Assembly (NCBI GenBank): GCA_023430975.1 | Contig: JAEYYB010000057.1 | Coordinates: 62,001-126,000, forward strand | Source of the DNA: Bacillota bacterium | GTDB lineage: Bacteria; Bacillota; Clostridia; Acetivibrionales; DSM-2933 | Direction: 5' to 3' | DNA length: 64,000 bases | Part shown: one piece after another, positions 8,787 through 17,986 of the stretch | Numbering within the stretch: position 1 is the first letter of the stretch | Layout: each line of letters opens with the position of its first letter | Notes under the pieces: generated by a model | What the model was told of the DNA's origin: nothing | Database searches by the model: none | The model's input: the letters and a program-made list of their open reading frames with translations, nothing else | Program-made: the position numbers and the translations under genes

Positions 8787-9378
8787 ATTATGACTCCCCT
8801 ATTCTCATTACTTCTTTATGTGTTTAATAACACTCTTTTTATCTAGATAACTACTCACTCCAAATAATATCAAATTTACAATTAATTAACTATATATTTT
8901 TTTATCACTCCCTGCATAAAGCATTTTCTCATGATTCACCTCCAAACTGGAGAATAAGCTTAATACAGGCCCGAATAAGGAGTTAGTAATAATTATTCCA
9001 CATTTATTTGATTTATACACATTCTGCATTAATGTCTACAAGCCAAAAATGTAAAATAAAATATTTCTAATTCCAAGAAAATTTATATGAATTGAATAGA
9101 TATGAATACAGTTAATTATTACTGCAACTAACTATTCAAACATTTTTAATTAAAATAAATAATAATACTTTTAATTGTGAAAAAATTGAAATAAGGAAAT
9201 CAGAAACTACCTGAAAAACTGCATTAAGAAAGGATTCAACTACTACTTACTACTTACTACTTATTACTTACTTCAATATAACTTATAAAACAATGTAAAA
9301 CCAACAAAAACAATATAAAATTTACCTTTATTAATTTATATTTTACCACAGGTTTTTGTTTTTGTGAATATAATTTTA
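8787..9378. other. Gene-free AT-rich region with microsatellite
   Basis: About 590 bases with no supported coding sequence. It contains a short tandem array of TACTACTTAC-type units at 9241-9273. No tRNA or riboswitch structure was recognised. Confidence 0.5.
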
Positions 9379-11229
9379 CTAATTTTCAGGAATACTTTTG
9401 CCGGCATATAGTGATATATTATCTGCACTTAGTTCGTATATATAATTCATTGTTAAAATTTTTTTATCCCTCATCCTTAGTGCCATAGAACTATTTATAA
9501 ACCCTTTTGTACATGCTTTGTTATATGCTTCAAGGGTATTTGATGCTTCTCCATTCATAGCAAGAAGTATTTCCGATGCCTTATCGACAGTCAGTCCATT
9601 GTCAGTCAGGTATGGCCTCAATCGCCCATCAAGCTCGAGTGAATATTTTTCCGGTGAAAGCCTTGCTATACCATTTAGGAGCAGCACTACAAAATCTTTT
9701 TGAGTTGCTTCCTTATCAAGCTTATAGTCATTATAATTTCCTGCAGATATAATGCCTAATGTATTTAGTTGTCTTATTGATGGATAAGCCCAGTTTTCCA
9801 CATTAGGATTCTTAACTTCTATATTGGGAAGATTTATACCCAGCTTTGTCATCAGTCCATTTAGCTCACTAACAGCATTAACTTTTGATCCTTTGTTCAA
9901 AAAATCCCTCGGTCTTTGGTTTTTCATAATTGAGTAAACAGCAACCACTCCTGCCGATTCTCCTACTTGCATGCTGGTACTGTAGCCCGCCGTACTGCTT
10001 GAAACGATTGAAGAGTACGATATCTTCTCCCCTACCATATATAAATTATCAATGTCTAACGGTATCAAGCATCCTAATGGTATGGAAAAGAGAGCCGGTT
10101 TGCCTACTACATACTTTTCTTTGGATTCCCCTGAAGAATAAGCCACCAGAGGATTTGAAGCAACTGCAACCTTGTCTATAAAATCAGTATTCTCCAAGGC
10201 TTCGTTAATACTCAAAGTATGCTCGCCTTTAAAATGCCTGTAGTCATTTATAATAAACTTGTCTGCAGTTCTTTCATATATTGAGTTTTGGAAAGGAATG
10301 AGCCTGTCCTTTAAGAAAGCTGCAAAGTTTTTCGCTTCTGCTGCTGCCAGAACGTGGGTATCGGCTAGTGCCTTCTCATTTGAAACATCAACATCAAAGG
10401 CTTCTATACCCTGGACTATAATCTTTTTCTCTCCTTCATTATGGAATTTTACTTTACCCAATTTAAACCTTGGGTTTAAGGGCTGATACTCTGATAAGAT
10501 ATCCTTAAGGCTTGCTATCCTGCTTTGGCTGGTCAATGCTTCTATATCTGTCCATTTTACATTGGAAATTTCAAAATTTATGCCAATTGGCCTGTATGTA
10601 TCTTTTAAATTCAGGTCATCTGCACCTTTTGTGAACGGAACATCGCACTTTATAAGCAAATCACCATTCTTTGATGCATCGATAAACCTTTTCCCAAAAT
10701 AGCTTGTCTCTTTTTTATTTACATTAAGGTTAATTCCGTACAGAGTAGTATTATTGACAGCGATTGATACCAAAGCTGCACCATAAACTATAGAAAGGTC
10801 CTTCTCAGAATCAAGAAGCGTCTTCATTACATCTTTATATTTTTGTGGTGATATGTCAGTCCCTAACTTAGTAACTATTTCATTATATACCTTACTAACC
10901 AGTGCTTCACCATTTATGCCCTTTGAAGGCTCAAAATTAAAATCAAGGGAACTGCAAGGCAGTCCCCCTATATCACTGCCTGAAGCCACAAGCAATGTTT
11001 TAACACCCGACCTTGCCGCTACTAAGGCAGCGACCAAGCCCTCAGGCTCTTCTCCGTAAATTATTACATCATACTTGTCCTTTTCCCTTATAATGTCGTT
11101 CTTTGCCCAGCCTGCATCGCTGTTTGACGTCTTAATATCCTTCTCTTTCATAAGAGGTTTTATGGCAAACTGATATATAGACAGCATACAAACAAGAAAT
11201 ATGCTGATTCTTATAATCTTATCTCTCAT
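9379..11229 (-). CDS. Membrane-anchored FAD-dependent oxidoreductase with SLH-like C-terminus
   Basis: About 616 residues from the ATG at 11229, chosen because GGAGGGAG lies just upstream; an extension to 11259 lacks this. Residues 1-25 form a signal anchor (IRISIFLVCMLSIYQFAI). The FAD domain begins with DVIIYGEEPEGLVAALVAAR, a dinucleotide fold in which the usual second Gly of GxGxxG is Glu, and includes YMVGEKISYSSIVSSSTAGY near residue 395, the typical C-terminal FAD contact of the FAD_oxidored family. The last 130 residues contain WAYPSIRQLNTLGIISAG plus a following TQKDFVVLLLNGI, which resembles an SLH repeat, then a weaker second one. Substrate unknown. It follows the coiled-coil protein gene with a 34-base gap and likely shares its transcript. 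Confidence 0.82.
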   Translation of the reverse strand: MRDKIIRISIFLVCMLSIYQFAIKPLMKEKDIKTSNSDAGWAKNDIIREKDKYDVIIYGEEPEGLVAALVAARSGVKTLLVASGSDIGGLPCSSLDFNFEPSKGINGEALVSKVYNEIVTKLGTDISPQKYKDVMKTLLDSEKDLSIVYGAALVSIAVNNTTLYGINLNVNKKETSYFGKRFIDASKNGDLLIKCDVPFTKGADDLNLKDTYRPIGINFEISNVKWTDIEALTSQSRIASLKDILSEYQPLNPRFKLGKVKFHNEGEKKIIVQGIEAFDVDVSNEKALADTHVLAAAEAKNFAAFLKDRLIPFQNSIYERTADKFIINDYRHFKGEHTLSINEALENTDFIDKVAVASNPLVAYSSGESKEKYVVGKPALFSIPLGCLIPLDIDNLYMVGEKISYSSIVSSSTAGYSTSMQVGESAGVVAVYSIMKNQRPRDFLNKGSKVNAVSELNGLMTKLGINLPNIEVKNPNVENWAYPSIRQLNTLGIISAGNYNDYKLDKEATQKDFVVLLLNGIARLSPEKYSLELDGRLRPYLTDNGLTVDKASEILLAMNGEASNTLEAYNKACTKGFINSSMALRMRDKKILTMNYIYELSADNISLYAGKSIPEN

Positions 11230-11263
11230 ATTGCTCCCTCCAAATCCAGCAGGTATCAATATA

Positions 11264-11851
11264 CTATTTGTCGGCTATCTTATAAGTTCCCTTAACAATT
11301 AACCAGCATCCTTTTACCGCAGTTATTCCTCTTCCATCATCTCTTGAAGCAAGCAGCAAATGGTTGAGGGCGATTGGAGCACCTGTAGTCAAGTCTGCAC
11401 TTTGTGCGGCCGTTATGTCTGAAAGTCCTCCATATGTGCCCGATATAGCCTTTGCACTGCCGGACCTTAGAACTATTTCCGTACTTGCCCCTGCCAAAAG
11501 CTTTTGTCCTGCCTTAAGCTCTAACGGTTGGAACTTGAAGGAATCAGGCTGAATCTCCTTAAGCTGCTTGTTTATAGTGTCATCTGCCGTAGTAAGCTTG
11601 TTAATTTTCTCACTGGCTTCAGCAAGTTTCTTTGTCAAATCACTTATTGTTGAATTTGCAGTTTCCAGCTTCGCACCTATTTCACTGATCTTTTGATCCA
11701 CATAACTTTGAGAAACAACAGGATCACCATCTGAACCCGGTTCAGGCGAAACAGCAGTCACTGCCCTTACAATATGTACAGTAAAAAAACTTGTCATTAT
11801 AATAACCAACAATATAGCATATTTATATTTAAATATTTTTGATCTCTTCAT
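11264..11851 (-). CDS. Exported coiled-coil protein, function unknown
   Basis: 195 residues. An N-terminal hydrophobic segment (YAILLVIIMTSFFTVHIV) marks a signal peptide or anchor. Residues about 45-95 form a heptad-rich coiled coil (YVDQKISEIGAKLETANSTI, LTKKLAEASEKINKL). The C-terminal part is a small Gly-rich globular region (KLLAGASTEIVLRSGSAKAI, ASRDDGRGI, WLIVKGTYKI). I recall similar short surface proteins from clostridia without known function. It lies between the EndoA toxin gene (19 bases) and the FAD oxidoreductase, all on the minus strand. The GGGGG at about 12 bases before the ATG is the ribosome site. Confidence 0.7.
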   Translation of the reverse strand: MKRSKIFKYKYAILLVIIMTSFFTVHIVRAVTAVSPEPGSDGDPVVSQSYVDQKISEIGAKLETANSTISDLTKKLAEASEKINKLTTADDTINKQLKEIQPDSFKFQPLELKAGQKLLAGASTEIVLRSGSAKAISGTYGGLSDITAAQSADLTTGAPIALNHLLLASRDDGRGITAVKGCWLIVKGTYKIADK

Positions 11852-11870
11852 CCTTTGTACCCCCTGTAAA

Positions 11871-12221
11871 TCATGTATCTGTCAAACCAAAACTAACACT
11901 GATGGCATCGTTTACCCTATCCATCAACTCTTCATCCAAACGACCTATTTTTTCTCTAATTCGCATCTTATCAATTGTCCTAATCTGCTCTAAAAGTATA
12001 ACCGAATCCTTGGCAAGGCCATATTCCATAGCACCTATTTCTATATGGGTAGGAAGCTTCGCCTTGTTAATTTGGGATGTTATGGCTGCTGCTATTACAG
12101 TAGGACTATACTTATTACCAATATCGTTCTGGACAATCAAAACAGGTCTTACACCGCCTTGCTCAGACCCGATTACGGGACTTAAATCGGCATAAAAAAT
12201 ATCTCCGCGCTTTATTACCAC
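11871..12221 (-). CDS. ndoA: EndoA/MazF-type mRNA interferase toxin
   Basis: 116 residues, the standard length for Firmicutes EndoA (MazF/PemK). It begins IKRGDIFYADLSPVIGSEQG and contains GVRPVLIVQNDIGN and ITSQINKAKLPTH, the fold's conserved strands and loop. These are ribosome-independent endoribonucleases cutting at UACAU in characterised Firmicutes relatives. The start is GTG; its G is shared with the antitoxin TAG stop (TAGTG), so the two are translationally coupled. The order alr, antitoxin, toxin is conserved in Bacillus and clostridia, which supports the call. Confidence 0.95.
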   Translation of the reverse strand: MVIKRGDIFYADLSPVIGSEQGGVRPVLIVQNDIGNKYSPTVIAAAITSQINKAKLPTHIEIGAMEYGLAKDSVILLEQIRTIDKMRIREKIGRLDEELMDRVNDAISVSFGLTDT

Positions 12222-12499
12222 TATATTTCCAACTCCCCGAGACTTTCTTCATATTTTTGCTGCTGCTCATTGTCCGCATCAAAACACATCTCTGCCAGTT
12301 TAGCATTAATCTCAGCCATTTCCTGGTAGCCTTTTTTCATTTTATCCCTCATTTCGATTCTTCTTTTCTCTCTTATATAAAGCTTCATTGCTTTCCTGAC
12401 AAATTCACTCCTGTTTATTTTCTCAACAGCAATAATTTGATCAACTTCTTTTAAAAGATTATCAGGAAGACTCACCAATATTTTTTTTAAATCAGACAA
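12221..12499 (-). CDS. ndoAI: EndoAI antitoxin, ribbon-helix-helix (CopG/MetJ family)
   Basis: 92 residues. The N-terminal 45 residues are a ribbon-helix-helix DNA-binding fold (KILVSLPDNLLKEVDQII, then NRSEFVRKAMKLYIREKRR). The remaining charged helix is expected to block the EndoA active site. It probably autoregulates the pair as a toxin-antitoxin complex. The start is TTG at 12499, preceded by a run of six G; no ATG occurs earlier in the frame. It overlaps the toxin gene by one base. Confidence 0.93.
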   Translation of the reverse strand: MSDLKKILVSLPDNLLKEVDQIIAVEKINRSEFVRKAMKLYIREKRRIEMRDKMKKGYQEMAEINAKLAEMCFDADNEQQQKYEESLGELEI

Positions 12500-12866
12500 A
12501 AATAACCCCCCATTCTTATTTTCGGGTTTCCTATCTTAAAATGACTTACGGGACTTACTGCTGGTAAAGCTATATGCTGCTATGCAGTGGTATGTACTGT
12601 TAAAAGCCATAAATAGAAAGGATATCACTAACGAAATAACGAGCCCATAATTTCAAAGACTTATAATATGAATTTTTAAATTTACTTTTTAATATTCATA
12701 TTATATATATCATTATATATTCCCTAATATTCATGGGTCAAATTAAAATAATATTACTCCTGTCTTAAGAAACCTGTAAATATTGGTAATTAAGCTTTAA
12801 GGAAGATACCCCCATAAAATCGAACTATTTTTTCTTTTATTATATATTTTTTATATTATTATATTC
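12500..12866. other. Gene-free region between alr and the toxin-antitoxin pair
   Basis: About 365 AT-rich bases. At 12667-12706 there is an inverted repeat (TATAATATGAAT / ATTCATATTATA) that could end the alr transcript, though no clear T-tract follows on the minus strand. No coding sequence supported. Confidence 0.45.
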
Positions 12867-14036
12867 CTAAATAAGATAATTGAGCACCTTTTGTATATTA
12901 CCTCCCTTCAAATAAACTCTTGGTATTCTTTTACCTATAATGCATACAACTTCATAATTGATAGTCCCCATTATTGCAGCGATTTCTTCTACAGTGATCT
13001 CGTTATTCCCCTGCTTGCCAAATAAAACAACTTCATCACCAACTGTTACTTCGCTCCCAAGATCCGTCACATCCACAAGACACTGATCCATGCAAATCCT
13101 TCCAACCACAGGTGCAAACTCTCCATTTATCAAAACCTTTCCTTTATTACTCATAAGTCTGGTATACCCATCCGCATATCCAATAGGTATTGTTGCAATC
13201 TTACTTACCCTGGAAGTTTTAAATGTCCTGCCATAACTTATACATGTATTATTCTCAACTTCCTTCACAAGTATTACATTTGCTTTCAAAGTCATTGCAG
13301 ATTTTAAATTAATTTTTTTTGCATCAACCTCGTTGGATGGATACATGCCGTATTGAATAATCCCCGGTCTCACAAGATTTAAGTGCATATTGGGAAATTC
13401 TATTATGGCTGCACTGTTTGCAACATGCTTAACAGGTATATAAACACCGATCCTGTTGAGCTCGCTGCAAATCCCCATAAACCTTTCAAACTGCATATCT
13501 GTATAGCTTTTGTCCAGCTCATCCGCTGATGCAAAATGGGTAAACAAACCCTCAATAATAATTCTTGGCAGTTTACTTATTTCCAATACGTTTTTAACCG
13601 CACTGTACCCCGGCATAAAGCCTACCCTGGTCATACCAGTGTCTATTTTTATATGAATTTTTACATTCTTCTTTTGCCTAACAGCCTCTTCCGACAATGC
13701 CCTTGCAAGGTCATGGCTGAAGACTGCCTGAGTAACATCATATTTTATTATATCGGCAACTCTTATGGGATCTGTATAGCTTAAAATTAATATCGGCACA
13801 TCAATATTGTTTTTTCTAAGCTGTATAGCCTCATCAAGCATTGACACAGCCAGACATGTAGCACCATTTTCCAATATGGTTCTAACCACTTCCATAACAC
13901 CGTGTCCGTATGCATCTGCCTTTACTACTCCCATTATTTCCGATTTTTTATTAGTTATTCTTCTTATTTCTCTTAAATTATGAGCTATAGCATCAAGATC
14001 AACTTCAGCCCAAGCCCTGTTAAACTTCTGCCCCAT
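12867..14036 (-). CDS. alr: Alanine racemase
   Basis: 389 residues, full length. The PLP lysine is in VVKADAYGHG near residue 39, and the C-terminal domain carries IGYADGYTRLM and GRICMDQCLVDVTDLG. The enzyme interconverts L- and D-alanine for peptidoglycan. The ATG at 14036 sits 2 bases after the stop of the upstream NAD(P)HX repair gene, so the two are co-transcribed. A toxin-antitoxin pair follows downstream, the order seen in other Firmicutes. Confidence 0.96.
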   Translation of the reverse strand: MGQKFNRAWAEVDLDAIAHNLREIRRITNKKSEIMGVVKADAYGHGVMEVVRTILENGATCLAVSMLDEAIQLRKNNIDVPILILSYTDPIRVADIIKYDVTQAVFSHDLARALSEEAVRQKKNVKIHIKIDTGMTRVGFMPGYSAVKNVLEISKLPRIIIEGLFTHFASADELDKSYTDMQFERFMGICSELNRIGVYIPVKHVANSAAIIEFPNMHLNLVRPGIIQYGMYPSNEVDAKKINLKSAMTLKANVILVKEVENNTCISYGRTFKTSRVSKIATIPIGYADGYTRLMSNKGKVLINGEFAPVVGRICMDQCLVDVTDLGSEVTVGDEVVLFGKQGNNEITVEEIAAIMGTINYEVVCIIGKRIPRVYLKGGNIQKVLNYLI

Positions 14037-14038
14037 TA

Positions 14039-15598
14039 TTATCCCTTCTTCTGTAAAATCTTATTTATTGCATATGGAAGTTCCTCAATCAAATCCCCTG
14101 CTATAAGTCCATATTCACCTCTATTTGCAGCTGCAATGTCGCCTGCCAGGCCATGGAGAAAAACTCCAGCCACTGCTGCATCTTCAGGTGCAAAACCCTG
14201 TCCCCAAAAGCCTGTAATAATACCTGTCAGCACATCACCTGTACCGGCAGTAGACATCCCAGGGTTTCCCGTTGGATTAATATAAATTCTCCCATCAGGA
14301 GTTGCAATTATTGTTTTTGCTCCCTTTAAAACCGTTATTACATTATACTCACTTGAAAAATCCCTGGCATATTTTATCCTGTCCTTCTGAATATCTGGAA
14401 TACTTACTCCTATAAGCCTTGACATTTCACCCGGGTGTGGTGTAACTATGACCGGTACCTTTGACTTTTTTAATATGCCAACATCTCCTGAAACGGCATT
14501 CAATGCATCTGCATCAAGTACTAACGGTATCCTGGCGTTTATTAGAAGCTCACCCATAATCTCTGAAACATCCTGCCTACTTGAAATACCAGGCCCAATT
14601 GCCGCTACATCCATTCTTTCCATTTCCTTTATTATTTCATGCATACTTTCTTTAGAAAGATAACCATTGCCCCTATCTTCAAGTGGAATAACGATAGGTT
14701 CCACCAATTGAGTGCTATAGATATCACGTAGTGCTGAAGGAACCCCAAGATATACAAGTCCTGCTCCCGATCTTAATGCAGCTTTTGCACAAAGGCAGCC
14801 TGAGCCTGTCATACCCGTTGAACCGCTTATAATTAAAACCCTTCCATAATTACCCTTGCTGCTTTCCCTGTATCTTTTGGGAATTATACCTGATACATGG
14901 CTTTCATCTATCAGAGTCGTTTCCATATTTATAGCATCACTGATTATTTTGGGTATGCCTATATCGGCAATCACAAGTTCACCTGTATATTCACAGCCAG
15001 GGTTAATTAAAAGGCCGGTCTTTGGATAAGAGAAAGTTACAGTTTTATGAGCCTTGATACATCTACCCAAAACTTTTCCGGTTTCACCGTTTACTCCGGA
15101 GGGAATATCGATGGCAATAGCATATTTTAAAGAGTTATTTACAAGTGATACTACCTCATCAATGATGCCGCTTATTTGGCCTTTAAAACCTGTTCCAAAA
15201 ATTCCATCTACTACAACATCACAGGCCTCTAATTCCTCTTTTAATTTTAAAACTTCATCTTTACCGATAATCTCAACAGTCTCTATATTAATTTTTTCGA
15301 TTATTTTCAAGTTTATTTCTGCATCATTTTTTATTTCGGTTTTTTTTGATGTAATGAACACTAAAACTTTAGTGCCAATATTATGCAGATGCCTTGCAAC
15401 AGCATAAGCATCTCCTCCATTGTTTCCCTTTCCTGCCAAAACAACTGCCTTTTTTCCATTTACATTGCCCACGCTTTTTACTATCTCTTCGACCACCTTA
15501 AGTGCGGCATTTTCCATAAGTACAATTCCCGGTATCCCAATCTTTGTTATAGCTTCTGTATCCATTTTGCCAATCTGCTCCGGTGTTGCAACCTTCAT
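14039..15598 (-). CDS. nnr: Bifunctional NAD(P)H-hydrate epimerase / ADP-dependent dehydratase
   Basis: 519 residues with two domains. Residues 1-215 are the YjeF N-terminal epimerase (GKGNNGGDAYAVARHL, VDGIFGTGFKGQI, AIDIPSGVNGETG). Residues about 225-510 are the ribokinase-like dehydratase (GRVLIISGSTGMTGSGCL, VTPHPGEMSRL, MSTAGTGDVLTGIITGF). Together they repair hydrated NADH and NADPH damaged by heat or by GAPDH side reaction. Start ATG at 15598 has GGGAGG upstream. It forms an operon with alr. Confidence 0.96.
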   Translation of the reverse strand: MKVATPEQIGKMDTEAITKIGIPGIVLMENAALKVVEEIVKSVGNVNGKKAVVLAGKGNNGGDAYAVARHLHNIGTKVLVFITSKKTEIKNDAEINLKIIEKINIETVEIIGKDEVLKLKEELEACDVVVDGIFGTGFKGQISGIIDEVVSLVNNSLKYAIAIDIPSGVNGETGKVLGRCIKAHKTVTFSYPKTGLLINPGCEYTGELVIADIGIPKIISDAINMETTLIDESHVSGIIPKRYRESSKGNYGRVLIISGSTGMTGSGCLCAKAALRSGAGLVYLGVPSALRDIYSTQLVEPIVIPLEDRGNGYLSKESMHEIIKEMERMDVAAIGPGISSRQDVSEIMGELLINARIPLVLDADALNAVSGDVGILKKSKVPVIVTPHPGEMSRLIGVSIPDIQKDRIKYARDFSSEYNVITVLKGAKTIIATPDGRIYINPTGNPGMSTAGTGDVLTGIITGFWGQGFAPEDAAVAGVFLHGLAGDIAAANRGEYGLIAGDLIEELPYAINKILQKKG

Positions 15599-15641
15599 AT
15601 AAAAACCTCCCTAGTACAGCATAATACTCCGTATATTAAAT

Positions 15642-15699
15642 AAGTAAAATATTACCTCCCAATAATTATATCATAATCAGGGGAAGTAATATTTTACTT
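15642..15699. terminator. Long near-perfect hairpin between polysaccharide cluster and nnr
   Basis: Arms AAGTAAAATATTACCTCCC and GGGGAAGTAATATTTTACTT pair over about 19 bp with one mismatch and a 19-base loop. It lies past the end of the polysaccharide cluster and before nnr, both on the minus strand. The T-tract is poor, so a role as terminator is likely but not certain. Confidence 0.5.
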
Positions 15700-15737
15700 A
15701 TCAATATTTTAACTATTCCTTATAAAACTTTATTATA

Positions 15738-15765
15738 TTCAAAGTGTTAATAATCTTATCAAATT
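15738..15765. repeat. Dispersed palindromic element, half copy G
   Basis: TTCAAAGTGTTAATAATCTTAT matches the left end of the longer copies; no matching right arm is seen. Confidence 0.4.
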
Positions 15766-15777
15766 ATAAAAATTACT

Positions 15778-17325
15778 CTATGCTTTACTGCTTATTCCTT
15801 CTCTTTTTCTCATTGAAATACTTAATGCTGCCAAAACTATTGCCACAGCTACCCAGAAGATCAACATAACCCTTGGATAGTACCATATATATTCGGCAAA
15901 TCCCATAACCAGAACACCTATTACGGAACATATACCTGCGATTAATATGTTGTTTATGTTTGCATCTGCCTTATTGGATAAATTTAATATGCACTTTTTA
16001 ATAAGCCTTCCAATAAACCATATAAAAGACACTATTCCCATTAATCCCATTTCGATCCAAATTTGCAAAAACAGATTGTGTGAATGGGGTGGAACCTTCG
16101 ATGTGTATTGATAATAGTTTCTACAGATACCCATAAATACATCTGTTCCAAGTCCTATTCCAGCCTTCCAGTATTCCAAAAACATTGGTATAACCGTCTG
16201 ATAAATCTTAACCCGGTACTGGGCGGATGTATCCGCTTGAGTCAAGGACATCAGCCTTCTGTATATGCTTTGAGGCATAAAGGGTATAAATGCTATTCCT
16301 GCAAGTATAAATAACGGCAGTAGTTTTTTGTTTTTAAAGTACACAAATATTAGCAGTGAACCTGCAAAACAAAGCCATGCAGAACGTGAACCCGTCCACA
16401 CAAGTGATATTAATGGGGGTACAGCCAACAATGAATAGACTGCCTTCTTAATAAAACTCTTTGAATTCAAAACTACAGCAAAGTAAAATGGAATCGTCAT
16501 AAGAAGCAGTTCTGCATAGTTGTTTGGATTTCCAACGGTAGAAAATACACGTCCTTTAGCATTAGAGTTTGTAATAATATCCGTATATGACGGGTCTACA
16601 GGTATACCAAGTATCTTGGCCTGATATATACCATAGAGGCCTGTAAATGTGACTCCTATCAGTAATATTTCAATAAAGTTGTTTAGCGATCTTTCAGTAT
16701 TTAATGAGCTCACAATCACAATCACAAGTAAAAAGCATGTAGCAAAAAACACCAGGAATCTTATGCTGTCCTTTGGAAAGAATGAATTTCCTGTTGCCAG
16801 CAAAACGCAAAGCATAAAAAGAATCAGTGCAAAATCAAGAGCTTTAACATTAAAGCTTTCAAACCTGTGAAATATAACTTTAAGAAAAAACATTGCTGTA
16901 AGTGCCAGTACAATAATTGTTGAATACCCATTGTTCCAATTATTATGAGGTACTACAAGTATAAATGCAATGCTTAATGCCAGAACAATCTCCATTCTAC
17001 GAAGTATATTTATAGCAAGCTTTATTATAAGGCTCTCAGCAAATATCTCACCATACTTTGTATAGAAAGTATTTAAGAATCTGGGAACCAAGTTAATGGC
17101 TTTATCCAATAAGCCTACAAAAAAGCTGTGCTCCAATACTTTCGAATAGTAATCCCTTCTCTTTACAAAACTTATAATTCTACTATTATCAGTCAATTCT
17201 TTGAATTTCGAAGACAAATAAGCTGCTATTCTTGCTATAAGGCTTTCCTTATATGCAACCTGGAGCTTTTTCACAAGGGTAATAATAAAGCCTACTATTA
17301 AGCTGCTTTTTAATATATTAATCAC
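15778..17325 (-). CDS. O-antigen ligase / polymerase family membrane protein
   Basis: 515 residues. A soluble N-terminal 110 residues is followed by about ten to twelve hydrophobic segments. The Wzy_C/WaaL family signature is visible as GSRSAWLCFAGSLLIF and, further on, VPPHSHNLFLQIWIEMGLMG, with the periplasmic loop between. Such proteins polymerise or ligate lipid-linked oligosaccharides at the outer face of the membrane; the substrate here is not known. It is the last gene of a minus-strand polysaccharide cluster with DUF4330, a GT4 enzyme, two acyltransferases and MurJ. The upstream DUF4330 gene ends 6 bases before its start. Confidence 0.85.
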   Translation of the reverse strand: MINILKSSLIVGFIITLVKKLQVAYKESLIARIAAYLSSKFKELTDNSRIISFVKRRDYYSKVLEHSFFVGLLDKAINLVPRFLNTFYTKYGEIFAESLIIKLAINILRRMEIVLALSIAFILVVPHNNWNNGYSTIIVLALTAMFFLKVIFHRFESFNVKALDFALILFMLCVLLATGNSFFPKDSIRFLVFFATCFLLVIVIVSSLNTERSLNNFIEILLIGVTFTGLYGIYQAKILGIPVDPSYTDIITNSNAKGRVFSTVGNPNNYAELLLMTIPFYFAVVLNSKSFIKKAVYSLLAVPPLISLVWTGSRSAWLCFAGSLLIFVYFKNKKLLPLFILAGIAFIPFMPQSIYRRLMSLTQADTSAQYRVKIYQTVIPMFLEYWKAGIGLGTDVFMGICRNYYQYTSKVPPHSHNLFLQIWIEMGLMGIVSFIWFIGRLIKKCILNLSNKADANINNILIAGICSVIGVLVMGFAEYIWYYPRVMLIFWVAVAIVLAALSISMRKREGISSKA

Positions 17326-17331
17326 GAAGCA

Positions 17332-17841
17332 TTACCCCTTTTTCTTAATGTCATATATCCTGCATTGGAAAGTTGCATTTCCTACAAGCAGGATGGTATT
17401 CCTTCCTGTATAAAAATCGGCACTTCCAAAGCTTACGCCTGATGAAGATTTACCATCCCTGTACACTCCAGGGCCCTCAACAGTTACCTTAATAGAGGAA
17501 AAACCCTTTTTGCTTGATGTTACAATCTCACCCTTTTCATTTGAAGCCCAGCTGACAGAATTGCCAATTTCTACATTTGTAACCTTACCAAATTCAACAT
17601 TTCTCTCAAAATCCTTTGCTATATCCCCTTTGCTTACAGCCTTCGCAGCATACTCTGGGACTTCATCCGCGTAAAAACTTATCTCAATATTATCCTGTTT
17701 TGCAACCGCAGTACCAATGCCTATATTTGATTTGGTAAGCTTGTAGCCTACACCTGCTATTGCCCCTAAAACCACCAAAACAATCAAAACATCCACAATA
17801 CTAATTTTACCAAAAAGCTTTCCCTTACTATCCAATATCAT
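17332..17841 (-). CDS. DUF4330 family membrane-anchored protein
   Basis: About 169 residues from the ATG at 17841, which has GGAGG about 10 bases upstream. The open frame runs upstream to 17970, but that stretch is a copy of the palindromic repeat, not coding. The N-terminus reads GKLFGKISIVDVLIVLVVLG, the DUF4330 hallmark: a short basic piece and one membrane helix. The rest is extracytoplasmic, with a beta-rich region (ISFYADEVPEYAAKAV, SKGDIAKDFERNVEFGKV). DUF4330 proteins often accompany polysaccharide or exopolysaccharide genes; function unknown. It is directly followed by the O-antigen-ligase-like gene. Confidence 0.85.
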   Translation of the reverse strand: MILDSKGKLFGKISIVDVLIVLVVLGAIAGVGYKLTKSNIGIGTAVAKQDNIEISFYADEVPEYAAKAVSKGDIAKDFERNVEFGKVTNVEIGNSVSWASNEKGEIVTSSKKGFSSIKVTVEGPGVYRDGKSSSGVSFGSADFYTGRNTILLVGNATFQCRIYDIKKKG

Positions 17842-17880
17842 TTCAACACTTCCTCCATAAAACTTTTTTCTTTGATTTAG

Positions 17881-17978
17881 ATTAAAAGTGCTAATAATCT
17901 TACGTTTGGCGTAGCAAATAACGAATGGTTCAACGGGATTTGCGACAGACAAATGTAATAGATTTATCACTTTTAATC
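17881..17978. repeat. Dispersed palindromic element, copy B (full length)
   Basis: About 98 bp with outer arms ATTAAAAGTG / CACTTTTAAT and inner arms around TTACGTTTG / CAAATGTAA. The centre includes GTAGCAAATAACGAATGG and GGGATTTGCGACAGAC, shared with the copy at 31.0 kb. It lies between the GT4 stop and the DUF4330 start. Confidence 0.8.
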
Positions 17979-17986
17979 CAGTCTTC

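Noticed and set aside
8787..9378. Possible small genes or ncRNA in the AT-rich gap
   Set aside because: Only short frames and a simple repeat are seen; nothing with a ribosome site or a stable conserved fold.
17842..17970. N-terminal extension of the DUF4330 protein
   Set aside because: It is the palindromic element read through. GGAGG and the family N-terminus support the ATG at 17841.
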